Part shown: in pieces, positions 33,850 through 42,481 of the stretch
Position numbering within the stretch: the first letter of the stretch is position 1
Layout: every line of letters starts with the position of its first letter
From: Terriglobus sp. RCC_193
Lineage (GTDB): Bacteria; Acidobacteriota; Terriglobia; Terriglobales; Acidobacteriaceae
Length of the DNA stretch: 64,000 nt
Direction of reading: 5' to 3'
NCBI RefSeq assembly: GCF_041355105.1
Contig: NZ_JBFUPK010000002.1
Span: 1,618,037-1,682,036 of the forward strand
The notes under the pieces: model-generated
Database searches by the model: none
What the model saw: only the letters and a program-made list of their open reading frames with translations
What the model was told of the DNA's origin: nothing
Program-made: the position numbers and the translations under genes

Positions 33850-34776
33850 ATGCCCAACGCCCAGCCCATCGACTGGATCGTCTTCCACGCCTTGCTTCTG
33901 GTTCTGCTGGGACTGGAGGTCCTGCTGCTGCACAAGACCACGCCAGAGAGCGCACCAAAGCGTTCTTACGTGGCAACAGCCCTGTGGATACTGGGCGCGG
34001 CGGCCTTCGGAGCGTATGTTTACTTCCGCCTGCATCCGCAGCTTGGGCAGGAATTTCTTGCAGGCTATGCACTGGAAGAGTCGCTCTCCATCGACAACCT
34101 CTTCGTCTTCCTGCTGCTCTTCAAGAGCTTCCGCATTGTGCCGGAAAAACAGCGCCGCGTCCTCTTCCTGGGCATCCTTGGCGCAGTCGTCATGCGCGCG
34201 GGATTCATTGTTGCCGGTGTCGAACTGCTGGAGAAGTTCGATTGGATTACCTACATCTTTGCGGTGGTTCTCCTCATCGCCGCGGTGCGCCTCGTGTTGC
34301 CCGAAGATCACGAACATCCGAAGAAGCCAAAGTGGCAGGAATGGTTGGAGAAGCGCCAGCCCATTTCGCTCTCGCAGGATGGCTTGACCGCGATTGAAAA
34401 CGGACGTCGCATCCCGACGGTGTTGGCGCTCGCACTCGTCGGCATCGCTTTCGCGGACTTCGTCTTCGCACTTGACTCCATCCCTGCCGTGCTTTCGATT
34501 ACACGCCACACCTTCATCGCGTACACCTCAAACATCCTTGCGGTGATGGGCCTGCGCAGTCTGTTCTTCGTTCTCACGCACGCACTGGGCAAACTTGCCT
34601 ACCTGCATTTTGGCCTTGCGGCGGTCCTCGCCTTTGCAGCAGCAAAGATGCTCATTGCCCCCTGGTATGGAGTCACGCCACTGGCATCGCTTGTCGTCAT
34701 CTTCGCCGTCCTCGCGGTCACGATTGTGGTTTCGCTACTCCTGCAACGCAATCATCCCGAAGAAACCACCGCCTAG
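33850..34776 (+). CDS. TerC family integral membrane protein
   Basis: 308 residues with about eight membrane segments. TerC signatures: GYALEESLSIDNLFVFLLLF with its acidic membrane residues, GIAFADFVFALDSIPAVLSIT, and GLRSLFFVLTHALGKLAYLHFGLAAVLAFAAAKML. The family (Alx, YkoY, TerC) is linked to manganese efflux or tellurite resistance, and in several bacteria to loading exported metalloenzymes. A role beside the Tat genes is possible but not shown. A stretch of repeat sequence follows the stop. Confidence 0.92.
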   Translation: MPNAQPIDWIVFHALLLVLLGLEVLLLHKTTPESAPKRSYVATALWILGAAAFGAYVYFRLHPQLGQEFLAGYALEESLSIDNLFVFLLLFKSFRIVPEKQRRVLFLGILGAVVMRAGFIVAGVELLEKFDWITYIFAVVLLIAAVRLVLPEDHEHPKKPKWQEWLEKRQPISLSQDGLTAIENGRRIPTVLALALVGIAFADFVFALDSIPAVLSITRHTFIAYTSNILAVMGLRSLFFVLTHALGKLAYLHFGLAAVLAFAAAKMLIAPWYGVTPLASLVVIFAVLAVTIVVSLLLQRNHPEETTA

Positions 34777-34795
34777 GAGTTTCCTCAAAGTCGCT

Positions 34796-34839
34796 GTCAT
34801 CCTGAGCGAAGCGCAGCGAAGTCGAAGGACCTGCATTCA
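34796..34839 (+). repeat. dispersed element CATCCTGAGCGAAG...CTGCATTC
   Basis: Runs GTCATCCTGAGCGAAGCGCA at the left to GGACCTGCATTC at the right, in the opposite orientation to the copies at 4058, 17698 and 22131. Located between TerC and DUF899. Confidence 0.75.
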
Positions 34840-34978
34840 TCCGAACCTTCGACGATTCGGATGACAACCTGCGTCTTTACATGGACCGATCTCAGATAGC
34901 ATGTGAATCGCTTCTGCCCCACTTGCCAAGTATTGCGGGGCAATGTGTACAATGTCCACATTCAGGAGACGCACCCCG

Positions 34979-35716
34979 ATGCCACTGACTCCAGCTACCG
35001 AACTTGCCGCAAAGAACAAGGCCCACCACCCCAACGAATCCCCCGCCTACCGTGAAGCCCGCAACAAACTTCTTGCGGAAGAGATTGAACTCCGCCGCCA
35101 CATCGCTGCCGTTGCAGAACAGCGGCGCGCTTTGCCATTGGGCGGTGAAATCCCGGAGGATTACATGCTCATTGGCCCCAATGGCCCGGTGAAATTCTCC
35201 AGCCTCTTCGGCGACAAGAACACGCTGCTCGTCTACAGCTACATGTTTGGCCCGCAGCGCAAACGACCCTGCCCCATGTGTACGTCCATGCTCAGTTCAT
35301 GGGAAGCAGCAGCCCGCAATTTCACGCAGAAGGCCGCCCTCGCCGTCTTCGCACGCTCACCTATTGAACGTCTTGAGGAATGGAAGAAAGAACGCGGCTG
35401 GAAGAACCTGAAGCTTTATTCCGATGCCGATGGAGCCTATACCCGCACCTACGTTTCACCGGAAGATGCTGACGTGCCGGGCATGAACGTTTTCGCGCGT
35501 CGCGATGGCCGCATCTACCACTTCTGGGCGCCGGAGATGAGCATGGAAATGAACGATCCTGAACAGGACCCGCGCGGTGCCCCCGATCCCGACACGCTGT
35601 GGACCATGTTTGACATGACGCCAGAAGGCCGCGATCCCAAGTGGTATCCCAGCCTCGACGGTGCCGGAGGCATACTCACGCAGATCGACCAGGACGCAAA
35701 GCCATTCGCGTCATGA
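34979..35716 (+). CDS. DUF899 family thioredoxin-like protein
   Basis: 245 residues from the ATG at 34979, with AGGAG ten bases upstream. The upstream in-frame ATGs lack an SD. A helical N-terminus (LTPATELAAKNKAHHPNESPAYREARNKLL) leads to a thioredoxin fold with RPCPMCTSML, a CxxC site (CPMC). This is typical of the DUF899 family, whose physiological role is unclear. YHFWAPEMS and the C-terminal DTLWTMFDMTPEGR follow. Probably a cytoplasmic thiol-redox protein. Single gene with its own downstream terminator. Confidence 0.88.
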   Translation: MPLTPATELAAKNKAHHPNESPAYREARNKLLAEEIELRRHIAAVAEQRRALPLGGEIPEDYMLIGPNGPVKFSSLFGDKNTLLVYSYMFGPQRKRPCPMCTSMLSSWEAAARNFTQKAALAVFARSPIERLEEWKKERGWKNLKLYSDADGAYTRTYVSPEDADVPGMNVFARRDGRIYHFWAPEMSMEMNDPEQDPRGAPDPDTLWTMFDMTPEGRDPKWYPSLDGAGGILTQIDQDAKPFAS

Positions 35717-35763
35717 ATTGCTTTGCTGGCGCTGCCCCTGGGATGAGAATGAAGTAGCAAAAG

Positions 35764-35800
35764 CGAAAGGGATGCGAGTTTATCGCATCCCTTTCGTCTG
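35764..35800. terminator. bidirectional terminator
   Basis: CGAAAGGGATGCGA (35764-35777) pairs perfectly with TCGCATCCCTTTCG (35783-35796) around GTTTA. T-rich runs lie on both sides in the right direction for the DUF899 gene and the convergent beta-propeller gene. Confidence 0.85.
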
Positions 35801-35815
35801 TTCTGAGTTGTTTGA

Positions 35816-37120
35816 TTACTGCGTGACCAACTGGGTCGAGTGCGTTCCGTTGGCGACAGCCGCTGCGCACGACGGTCCGGACGATGCCGGGAACGGCGTA
35901 TTGCGGATCTTCACCAGTTCACCGGTTGCGGGCTTCAGCTGCAGGCCGCCCACGGTGTTGTCCAGGAAGTTCGACGTGTACAGGTAGATGCCCAGCGCGT
36001 TTTCAATCGTCACACAGGTCGGTCCCACGCCGCCGGTGGACTGTGCGCCGGTGCTGGTGGAGGACAGAGCTCCGGTGTTGCTTGCAATGGCGTAAGCGCC
36101 CACGGTGTTGGAGTTGTAGTTCGCGGTGTACAGGAACTGACCACGCGGATCGATCGTCAGGCCCACTGGCTGCGACTGCGTCGCGAACGGGCCGGTAAGA
36201 ATTGCCTGCGGGATACCGGAGGACGGGATCGTGTAACCGATGATCTGGTTTGCGCTCTTGTCCGTGATGTACAGGCGGTTGCCAAGCGGAACGGCTGCGA
36301 TGGCGGATGCCAGAACGCCGGAGTTATAACCGGTGGAGGTACCCGTCCCAGGAGCGATCGTTGTCTGGCCGATGGCAGTGATGACACCCGTGCTGAGCGT
36401 ACGGCGGAATGCCAGCAGGTTGTTGGTCGTGTTGCCGTCCTGGTCGATAACGTAGGCATACGACGAGCAGGTGGTATCCGTGCAGTCGGTGCCGTTGATT
36501 GAGCTTGGCGTGTTGTTATTCACGTTGCTCGTAACGGCGATGCCAGCCGGATTGAAGCCGACAGGGAAGTAGTTCAGGCCGCCGTTGGAGAGCGGTGTCC
36601 CCAGCGAAACGGTTCCGGTGCTGCTATCCGTGGAGAGCGGGAAGACTTCCACGCCGCCAGGGCCGGGGTTCGCCGTGGTGTAACCCGGCTGATAGGTAAA
36701 GGTCACGTACAGGTACTTGCTGTCGCCGGAGATGGCCAGCGCCGTGGGGAATGAACCCGACACGGTGACCGTCTTCTGCGCGTACAGCTTACCGTCTGTG
36801 CCAATGGCAAAGTTGACGATATTGCTATCGTCCTTGTTCACCACGAACACGGTCTTCTGGTTGGAAGTGATGGCCAGCGCCACAGGGTTGCGGCCGCCGG
36901 TGTCCTGGCCTGACGATGCCAGGCGGATCAGCGATCCGGTCTGGTAGTCGATGCCGAACTCATTCAGCACGCCGTTCTGGTTAGCTGTCGTGCTGGCTTT
37001 GGACGAGGTCACATAGAGAAAGCCGACCGTGTAGTCGCGCGAGCAGGCGGTAAGGCCGAGGCAGGCTGCCAGCGAGAGAGCGGATGCGGCGCCGAAACGG
37101 CTGATCTGGTTGAACTTCAT
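35816..37120 (-). CDS. lactonase-like beta-propeller lipoprotein
   Basis: 434 residues from the ATG at 37120, with GAGGA upstream. Lipoprotein signal (AASALSLAACLGLTAC). Mature part begins SRDYTVGFLYVTSSK and carries repeated YVTN/lactonase-type blades (LYVTFTYQPGYTT, RLYITDKSANQIIGYTI, FLYTANYNSNTVGAYAI, YLYTSNFLDNTVGGLQL). A cysteine pair in TDCTDTTCSSY may form a disulfide. It is a close paralogue of the next gene upstream (GSYTVGYLWVM), with 70 bp between them, so the two probably arose by tandem duplication and are co-transcribed. Surface or periplasmic; function unknown. Confidence 0.8.
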   Translation of the reverse strand: MKFNQISRFGAASALSLAACLGLTACSRDYTVGFLYVTSSKASTTANQNGVLNEFGIDYQTGSLIRLASSGQDTGGRNPVALAITSNQKTVFVVNKDDSNIVNFAIGTDGKLYAQKTVTVSGSFPTALAISGDSKYLYVTFTYQPGYTTANPGPGGVEVFPLSTDSSTGTVSLGTPLSNGGLNYFPVGFNPAGIAVTSNVNNNTPSSINGTDCTDTTCSSYAYVIDQDGNTTNNLLAFRRTLSTGVITAIGQTTIAPGTGTSTGYNSGVLASAIAAVPLGNRLYITDKSANQIIGYTIPSSGIPQAILTGPFATQSQPVGLTIDPRGQFLYTANYNSNTVGAYAIASNTGALSSTSTGAQSTGGVGPTCVTIENALGIYLYTSNFLDNTVGGLQLKPATGELVKIRNTPFPASSGPSCAAAVANGTHSTQLVTQ

Positions 37121-37189
37121 GCGTTGCATTTCCTCAAATCGTGTTGCCGGTTGCGGGACGGCCTTGCGACCGTCCCGCATATACCCGAG

Positions 37190-38428
37190 CTAGCTCGTGA
37201 TGCCGCTGACGACCAGGCACGCCGGACGTCCCGTTGCCTGGAAGGTGGAGCCATGCTGCAGAACCTGCAGTGTGCCCTGATTGTGATCGACGTGATAACC
37301 CGTCACCGTTCCATCCTGGTTGGAGGTATACACCCACTGCTTGGAGGGGTCTTCCACCATGCAGACCGGACCGGAGCCCACGGAGTACGGATTCAGCTGG
37401 CCACCCTGCTGCTGCAACTGGCCGGTGCTCAGAATCTGGTACGCGCCGATGGAGCTCTTGGATGTGGAGGTGGAGGTATTGTTCTGGTTCAGAACATACA
37501 GCCACTTGTTGGCGGAATCCGTCATGGTCCAGACCGGGGTCGCGCCGCTGACAAAGTTGCTCACCGTGCCGCCGGTTACTGGCTGAAGCACGCCCGCGCT
37601 GGAAACCGTGTACTGCAGGATACGGTTGTTTGCGCCGTCCGTCAGGTACAGGTAGCTGCCGCCAAGGGTGATGGAGGTGATATTGATGGTCTGCGTCTGG
37701 TCGATGACCTGCGTGGAGTTCGCATTCACCGTCAACTGGCCGCCAGTGCCCACCGCGAGCGAGGTCACCGTCTGGTCGCCGTTCACGACGATTACCGAGG
37801 CGGATGACGTGGTCTTGATGCGGGTCGGCGCCGGGCCGGTGGAGGTGTAGGTCAGGTACGTGCCGTTGTTCTTCACGGACTGGTTCTGCACCAGCGACAG
37901 ACGACCGGTGTCGGGGTCAATCGCAAAGACCGTGATGGCGCCGCAGGGTGCCGTCAACATGCCGGTGGCAGAGGCGCAGGTGGTCTTACTGTCCAGCGAC
38001 ACCTGATCCAGAACATAGAGATAGTCGCCGCCCGTGCTCATATCCATCCAGATGGGGGTTCCGCCCTGGCTGGCAAACGCCTGCTGGAAGGTCAGAACAC
38101 CGTCGCCGCCGACACTGAACTCCGAAACGGAGTTGTTCGGGTCGTTCTGGTTCAGCACATACAGGTAGCGTCCCCCCGGCTTCACCACGCCCATGACCGG
38201 ATTGCTGCCGCCTGCCGGGAAGGGCGAATGGACCATCTCCGTCAAGTTGCCGGAGTAGTTGTCAATCTTGTAGCCGGTAATGGTGCCCGCGGCGCTATTG
38301 CTGCTTGTCTGGCCTTCCATGACCCACAGGTAGCCAACTGTATAGCTGCCGCACGAGGTAATTCCCAGGGAGAGACCTACTGTTGCCGCACAGGCCAGAA
38401 GCTTCCGGCCGATTCCACTCAACTTCAT
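37190..38428 (-). CDS. lactonase-like beta-propeller lipoprotein, tandem paralogue
   Basis: 412 residues from the ATG at 38428, with AAGGAA upstream. Lipoprotein signal (LLACAATVGLSLGITSC), then GSYTVGYLWVMEGQTSSNSA. Repeated blades are RYLYVLNQNDPNNSVSEF, DYLYVLDQVSLDSKTTC, SYLYLTDGANNRILQYTV, KWLYVLNQNNTSTSTS and QWVYTSNQDGTVTGYHV. It differs from its neighbour in loops but not in architecture. Role unknown, with cell-surface adhesion or glycan binding as one possibility. Confidence 0.8.
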   Translation of the reverse strand: MKLSGIGRKLLACAATVGLSLGITSCGSYTVGYLWVMEGQTSSNSAAGTITGYKIDNYSGNLTEMVHSPFPAGGSNPVMGVVKPGGRYLYVLNQNDPNNSVSEFSVGGDGVLTFQQAFASQGGTPIWMDMSTGGDYLYVLDQVSLDSKTTCASATGMLTAPCGAITVFAIDPDTGRLSLVQNQSVKNNGTYLTYTSTGPAPTRIKTTSSASVIVVNGDQTVTSLAVGTGGQLTVNANSTQVIDQTQTINITSITLGGSYLYLTDGANNRILQYTVSSAGVLQPVTGGTVSNFVSGATPVWTMTDSANKWLYVLNQNNTSTSTSKSSIGAYQILSTGQLQQQGGQLNPYSVGSGPVCMVEDPSKQWVYTSNQDGTVTGYHVDHNQGTLQVLQHGSTFQATGRPACLVVSGITS

Positions 38429-38710
38429 GTGTTTCCTTCGATTCCCATGGACGGCCCCGGACACATGCCGCCGGCAAGACACACCTTCGCCTGGGAAGTG
38501 AAAATGCTCTGTTGATTGTATGCGCCGCGGGGGATTTCCGCCACCGCTGCTACCAGAACCTTTACCGCTTCTTATTGCTGTGCCGAGTAGACGGCGATTT
38601 ACGGCAAAGGTTAGCCCTTGTCCAGGCCGTGAAAGGGAAATGTTTTCCTCAGATTAAAGAGGACGCAACTGACGTCAGCCGCGCCCTCGGGTTGTGTGGA
38701 GGGTGCTGGA

Positions 38711-40786
38711 TTACCAGACCCGGCAGGCATTGGTTGGATACATCGGCTGCCCCTGTTTGCAGGAGAATGCCTTCGCAAAGTTGGCCTGGTTCTGTACGCC
38801 ACCGTTGGTGCGGAAGCGTCCGGGCGAGTGGGGATCGGTCTTGGCACGCACACGAGCGGCCTCGTCGCGGGTGTTTTCGCACCACACCTGCGCATAGCCC
38901 AGGTAGAAGCGCTGCTCCGGCGTGTAACCGTCAATGGGTTTGCGTGCATCCGGTCCCAGTTTATTCAGTTCCTTCTGCATGGCCATGTACGCCACCTGCA
39001 AGCCGCCGTTGTCCGCAGTGTTTTCGCCCAGCGTCAGCTTGCCGTTCAGCTTGGTGCCCGGAACCGGCTCGAACGATCCGTATTGGTCCACTTCGCACTG
39101 GGTGCGCTTGTCGAACTCGGCCTTATCGGCCTCTGTCCACCACGAGCGCACGTTGCCCTGCGGATCGAACTTGCTGCCCTGATCGTCGAAGCCGTGGGTC
39201 ATCTCGTGGCCAATCACCACGCCGATGGCGCCGTAGTTCACCGCCGGATCAATCTTGAAGTCATAGAACGGCGGCTGCAGAATGCCGGCAGGGAAGTTGA
39301 TGTCGTTCTGTGCGGGGTTGTAATAGGCGTTCACCGTGGGCGGCGTCATGCCCCATTCCTTCTCATTCACGGGCTTGCCGATCTTGTTCAGGTCACGGCG
39401 ATCTTCAAAGATGGACACGCGATTCAGGTTACCCACGCGGTCATCGCGCTTCACTTCCAGCTTGCTGTAGTCGCGCCAGATTTCGGGATAGCCAATCTTG
39501 TCGCGGAAGGTATTCAGTTTCTTCAGTGCTTCTACCTTGGTGGTGGCGCTCATCCAGTCCAGGTTCTTGATGTCCTCTCCCAGCGCGGCTTCAAGCTGGT
39601 GGACCAGCTCCTGCATGTTGGCCTTGGCTTCCGGCGTGAAGTACTTCGCCACCCAGTCCTGGCCCACGGCTTCACCCAGTGCGCCGTCGGTCTGCTGCGT
39701 GCAACGCTTCCAGCGCGGCGCCTGTTCCTTTTGCCCTTGCAGCGACTGTGCGAAGAAACGGAAGTTCTCCTGGTCAAACGCCTTGCTCAGCGCGCCCGCG
39801 TTGCTGTGGATCACATGCCAGCGCATGTAGCTCTTCAGGTCGTCCGTGCTGGCTGATGCAATCTGTGCGCTCAGACCTTTAAAGAAGTCCGGCGAACTCA
39901 CATTCAGGTTTGTCACCGGCGTTTTGATGGCGGTGAAGTAATCGCTCCACTGGAACTCCGATGTGTAGCTCTGCAACTCGGTCAGCGGCTGTGGATGATA
40001 GCGCTTGGCCGGATCGCGCATCTCCACGCGCGGTGTCTGTGCCTGTGCCAGCGCTGTTTCAATGCGCAGCACGGCTTGTGCCTCTGCCGCAGCTTTTTCC
40101 GGCGTGTCGCCTGCCAGCACGAACATCTTCGTTACGTGCTCAACATATTGCTTGCGCAGCGTGACCATGCGCTCGTCATCCTGCAGATAGTAGTCACGGT
40201 CCGGCAGCGACGTTCCGCCCTGTCCCAGTCCGGGAATCTGTTTGCTGCTGTCCTTCTGATCCTGCTGCGAACCAAAGCCGAAGAACAAGGCGGTGCCGTA
40301 GGTGTCTTCCAGCGTGCCCACCAGCTTTGCCAACTGCTTCTTGTCATTCCAGCCGTCAATCTTCGCCAGGATGGGCTGAATCGGCTTTGCGCCCAGCTTC
40401 TCTGCCAGATCGTCATTCATGCACGCTGCGAAGAAGTTGCCATACTTGGCCTGCAGCGGCGTCTTCGGAGTCGCGGCAGCATCTTTCAGCAGCGCATAGA
40501 CGGTGTAGACGTTGTGCTCCTGCAGTTCGTCAAAGCGGCCGTAGCGCACCTTGTCTGCGGGAATGGGGTGGTCCTTGCGCCAGTTGCCGCAGGCGTAGGC
40601 GTAAAAGTCAGTGCAGGGATCGGCCGTCTTATCGATGGCTGCCAGGTCCATGGAAACCGCGGGCTTCGGAACAGTAATGGAAGCCTCCTGCCCATCCAGA
40701 GCAAGAGACATCTGCTGGGCGGGGGCGGTCATGCCAAGGCCAAAAACGGCAACAGCGGCAATCACAGAACATACAGGAAACTTCAT
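38711..40786 (-). CDS. exported M13 family metallopeptidase (neprilysin/PepO-like)
   Basis: 691 residues from the ATG at 40786, with AAGGA upstream. The longer frame to 40936 adds 50 unlikely residues. A signal peptide (CSVIAAVAVFGLGMTAPAQ) is followed by the M13 N-domain (DPCTDFYAYACGNWRKDHPIP) and the catalytic domain: NAYYNPAQNDINFPAGILQ, zinc motif GHEMTHGFDDQG (His527, Glu528, His531), the downstream ENTADNGGLQVAY (third ligand Glu) and the end PGRFRTNGGVQNQANFAKAF...CRVW. It cleaves small peptides in the periplasm. Monocistronic. Confidence 0.95.
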   Translation of the reverse strand: MKFPVCSVIAAVAVFGLGMTAPAQQMSLALDGQEASITVPKPAVSMDLAAIDKTADPCTDFYAYACGNWRKDHPIPADKVRYGRFDELQEHNVYTVYALLKDAAATPKTPLQAKYGNFFAACMNDDLAEKLGAKPIQPILAKIDGWNDKKQLAKLVGTLEDTYGTALFFGFGSQQDQKDSSKQIPGLGQGGTSLPDRDYYLQDDERMVTLRKQYVEHVTKMFVLAGDTPEKAAAEAQAVLRIETALAQAQTPRVEMRDPAKRYHPQPLTELQSYTSEFQWSDYFTAIKTPVTNLNVSSPDFFKGLSAQIASASTDDLKSYMRWHVIHSNAGALSKAFDQENFRFFAQSLQGQKEQAPRWKRCTQQTDGALGEAVGQDWVAKYFTPEAKANMQELVHQLEAALGEDIKNLDWMSATTKVEALKKLNTFRDKIGYPEIWRDYSKLEVKRDDRVGNLNRVSIFEDRRDLNKIGKPVNEKEWGMTPPTVNAYYNPAQNDINFPAGILQPPFYDFKIDPAVNYGAIGVVIGHEMTHGFDDQGSKFDPQGNVRSWWTEADKAEFDKRTQCEVDQYGSFEPVPGTKLNGKLTLGENTADNGGLQVAYMAMQKELNKLGPDARKPIDGYTPEQRFYLGYAQVWCENTRDEAARVRAKTDPHSPGRFRTNGGVQNQANFAKAFSCKQGQPMYPTNACRVW

Positions 40787-40939
40787 GCGCGGTCCTTCGG
40801 GTAAGTTTTGGAGTAAAGAGGAAACGTACCCCATACTGTAGTGGATTTCACCTGTCAGCGCAGCATTTTCATGGCCCCGGTTGGGCAGATGACAGGCGCA
40901 TCGCTTACGATGACGGGTGCTGCTGGAGGAAAACAAAGC

Positions 40940-42277
40940 ATGTCACTGAATCGCCGTTCATTTCTACGGAACGCCGGCCTTGCCGCTGCGGGAACACAGA
41001 TTCCCCTGTTAAGGACCTTTGCCCAGGAACGCCGCCTGGGGCCGAACGACCAGATCCACGTCGCCCTGATCGGTGCAGGCGGACGCGGTCAGTCCATTAC
41101 CAAATCCGCGCTGACCCTGCCCAACGTCAAACTGCTGGCCGTGGCCGATTGCTACGATGGCCGCCTGGCCCACGCCAAGGAGCTGTGGGGCAATGACCTG
41201 CAGACGACCAGGGATTACAACGAAATCCTGAAGCGCAGCGACATAGACGCCGTCATCATCGGCACGCCGGACCACTGGCACCGTAAGGTTGCCATCGATG
41301 CGATGGCTGCGGGCAAGGACGTCTACTGCGAAAAGCCCATGATCCACGAATATGCGGATGGCCCGCTGATGATTGATGCGGCGAAGAAGTACAACCGCGT
41401 CATCCAGATCGGATCGCAGCGTGTCTCGTCCATGATCTACATCAAGGCGAAGGAGCTGCTGGCCGCCGGCGCCATCGGCAAGCTGAACCTGGTACAGGGT
41501 CACTGGGACCGCAACTCTGCGCAGGGCGCATGGGAGTACACCGTGCCGCTTGATGCCAATGAGCAGACCTGCGACTGGCCGCGCTTCCAGGGCTCCGCTC
41601 CGAAGCACGCATGGGACCCGGAACGCTTCTTCCAGTGGCGCAAGTACAAGGATTACGGCACCGGCGTGGCAGGCGATCTATTCGTCCACCTGTTCAGCGG
41701 AACGCACTTCATCACCGGCACCAACGGCCCCTCGCGCGCCTATGCCACCGGCGGCCTGCGTTACTGGAAGGACGGACGTGATGTTCCCGATGTCCTGCTG
41801 GGCCTGTATGACTACGGTGACTGGAACCTGGAACTGCGCGTGAACTTCGTCGATGGTGGCGAAGAGAGCGAAGGTTTCACCTTCGTCGGCACGGAAGGCA
41901 GCATGGAGATCACCAGCCGCGGCGTCATCGTCAACAAGGTGCCGCGCGAAAAGGGCCCCGGCATGAGCATCGGCTCGTTCACCAACGAAATGCAGGCTCG
42001 CCTGAAGGCCGACTATGCGCAGAAGCACGCGGAAGACGCCGCGGCTCGCGCTGCGCTGATTGCCACGGGCGTGGAGCGTTACATGGCTCCCTCCGGCTAC
42101 GACGATACCGCCGACCACTTCCGCACCTTCTTTGGCTGCATGCGCACTCGCCAGCAGCCCACGGAAAATGCGGTCTTCGGCTATCGGGCGGCAGGTGCGG
42201 CTTTGCTCAGCCTGCTCAGCATGGAGAAGGGCGCCGTTGTTCACTGGGACGCCGATGCCATGAAGCTGAAGAGCTAA
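40940..42277 (+). CDS. Tat-exported Gfo/Idh/MocA family oxidoreductase
   Basis: 445 residues from the ATG at 40940, with GGAGGAAAA upstream. Twin-arginine signal LNRRSFLRNAGLAAAG. Rossmann motif ALIGAGGRGQS, then AVADCYDGR, GTPDHWHRKVA and the CEKPMIHE form of the EKP motif. The second domain contains YGTGVAGDLFVHLFSG. It is related in architecture to the protein at 11514 but clearly diverged. NAD(P)-dependent sugar chemistry outside the cytoplasm is likely, substrate unknown. A terminator directly follows. Confidence 0.9.
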   Translation: MSLNRRSFLRNAGLAAAGTQIPLLRTFAQERRLGPNDQIHVALIGAGGRGQSITKSALTLPNVKLLAVADCYDGRLAHAKELWGNDLQTTRDYNEILKRSDIDAVIIGTPDHWHRKVAIDAMAAGKDVYCEKPMIHEYADGPLMIDAAKKYNRVIQIGSQRVSSMIYIKAKELLAAGAIGKLNLVQGHWDRNSAQGAWEYTVPLDANEQTCDWPRFQGSAPKHAWDPERFFQWRKYKDYGTGVAGDLFVHLFSGTHFITGTNGPSRAYATGGLRYWKDGRDVPDVLLGLYDYGDWNLELRVNFVDGGEESEGFTFVGTEGSMEITSRGVIVNKVPREKGPGMSIGSFTNEMQARLKADYAQKHAEDAAARAALIATGVERYMAPSGYDDTADHFRTFFGCMRTRQQPTENAVFGYRAAGAALLSLLSMEKGAVVHWDADAMKLKS

Positions 42278-42299
42278 TCACTGTTCTATAGAACGAAGA

Positions 42300-42327
42300 G
42301 GCGCAGCTGAAAGGCTGCGCCTTTTTT
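42300..42327 (+). terminator. rho-independent terminator
   Basis: GGCGCAGC (42300-42307) pairs with GCTGCGCC (42314-42321) around TGAAAG, followed by TTTTTT. Ends the oxidoreductase gene. Confidence 0.92.
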
Positions 42328-42481
42328 CTTGCAGCATGGGGCTTAGGTCTCTTGTGCATTGCGCCGCAATGGACCACATGCGACGCTCGCAGGCACCCAT
42401 ATCTACGGTGCGCATCACGGAGCAGAGGAGTGCTCATACTGCGTACCGCTTTTCTTGTGTCATCTCCCGGAGGAACCGTAC

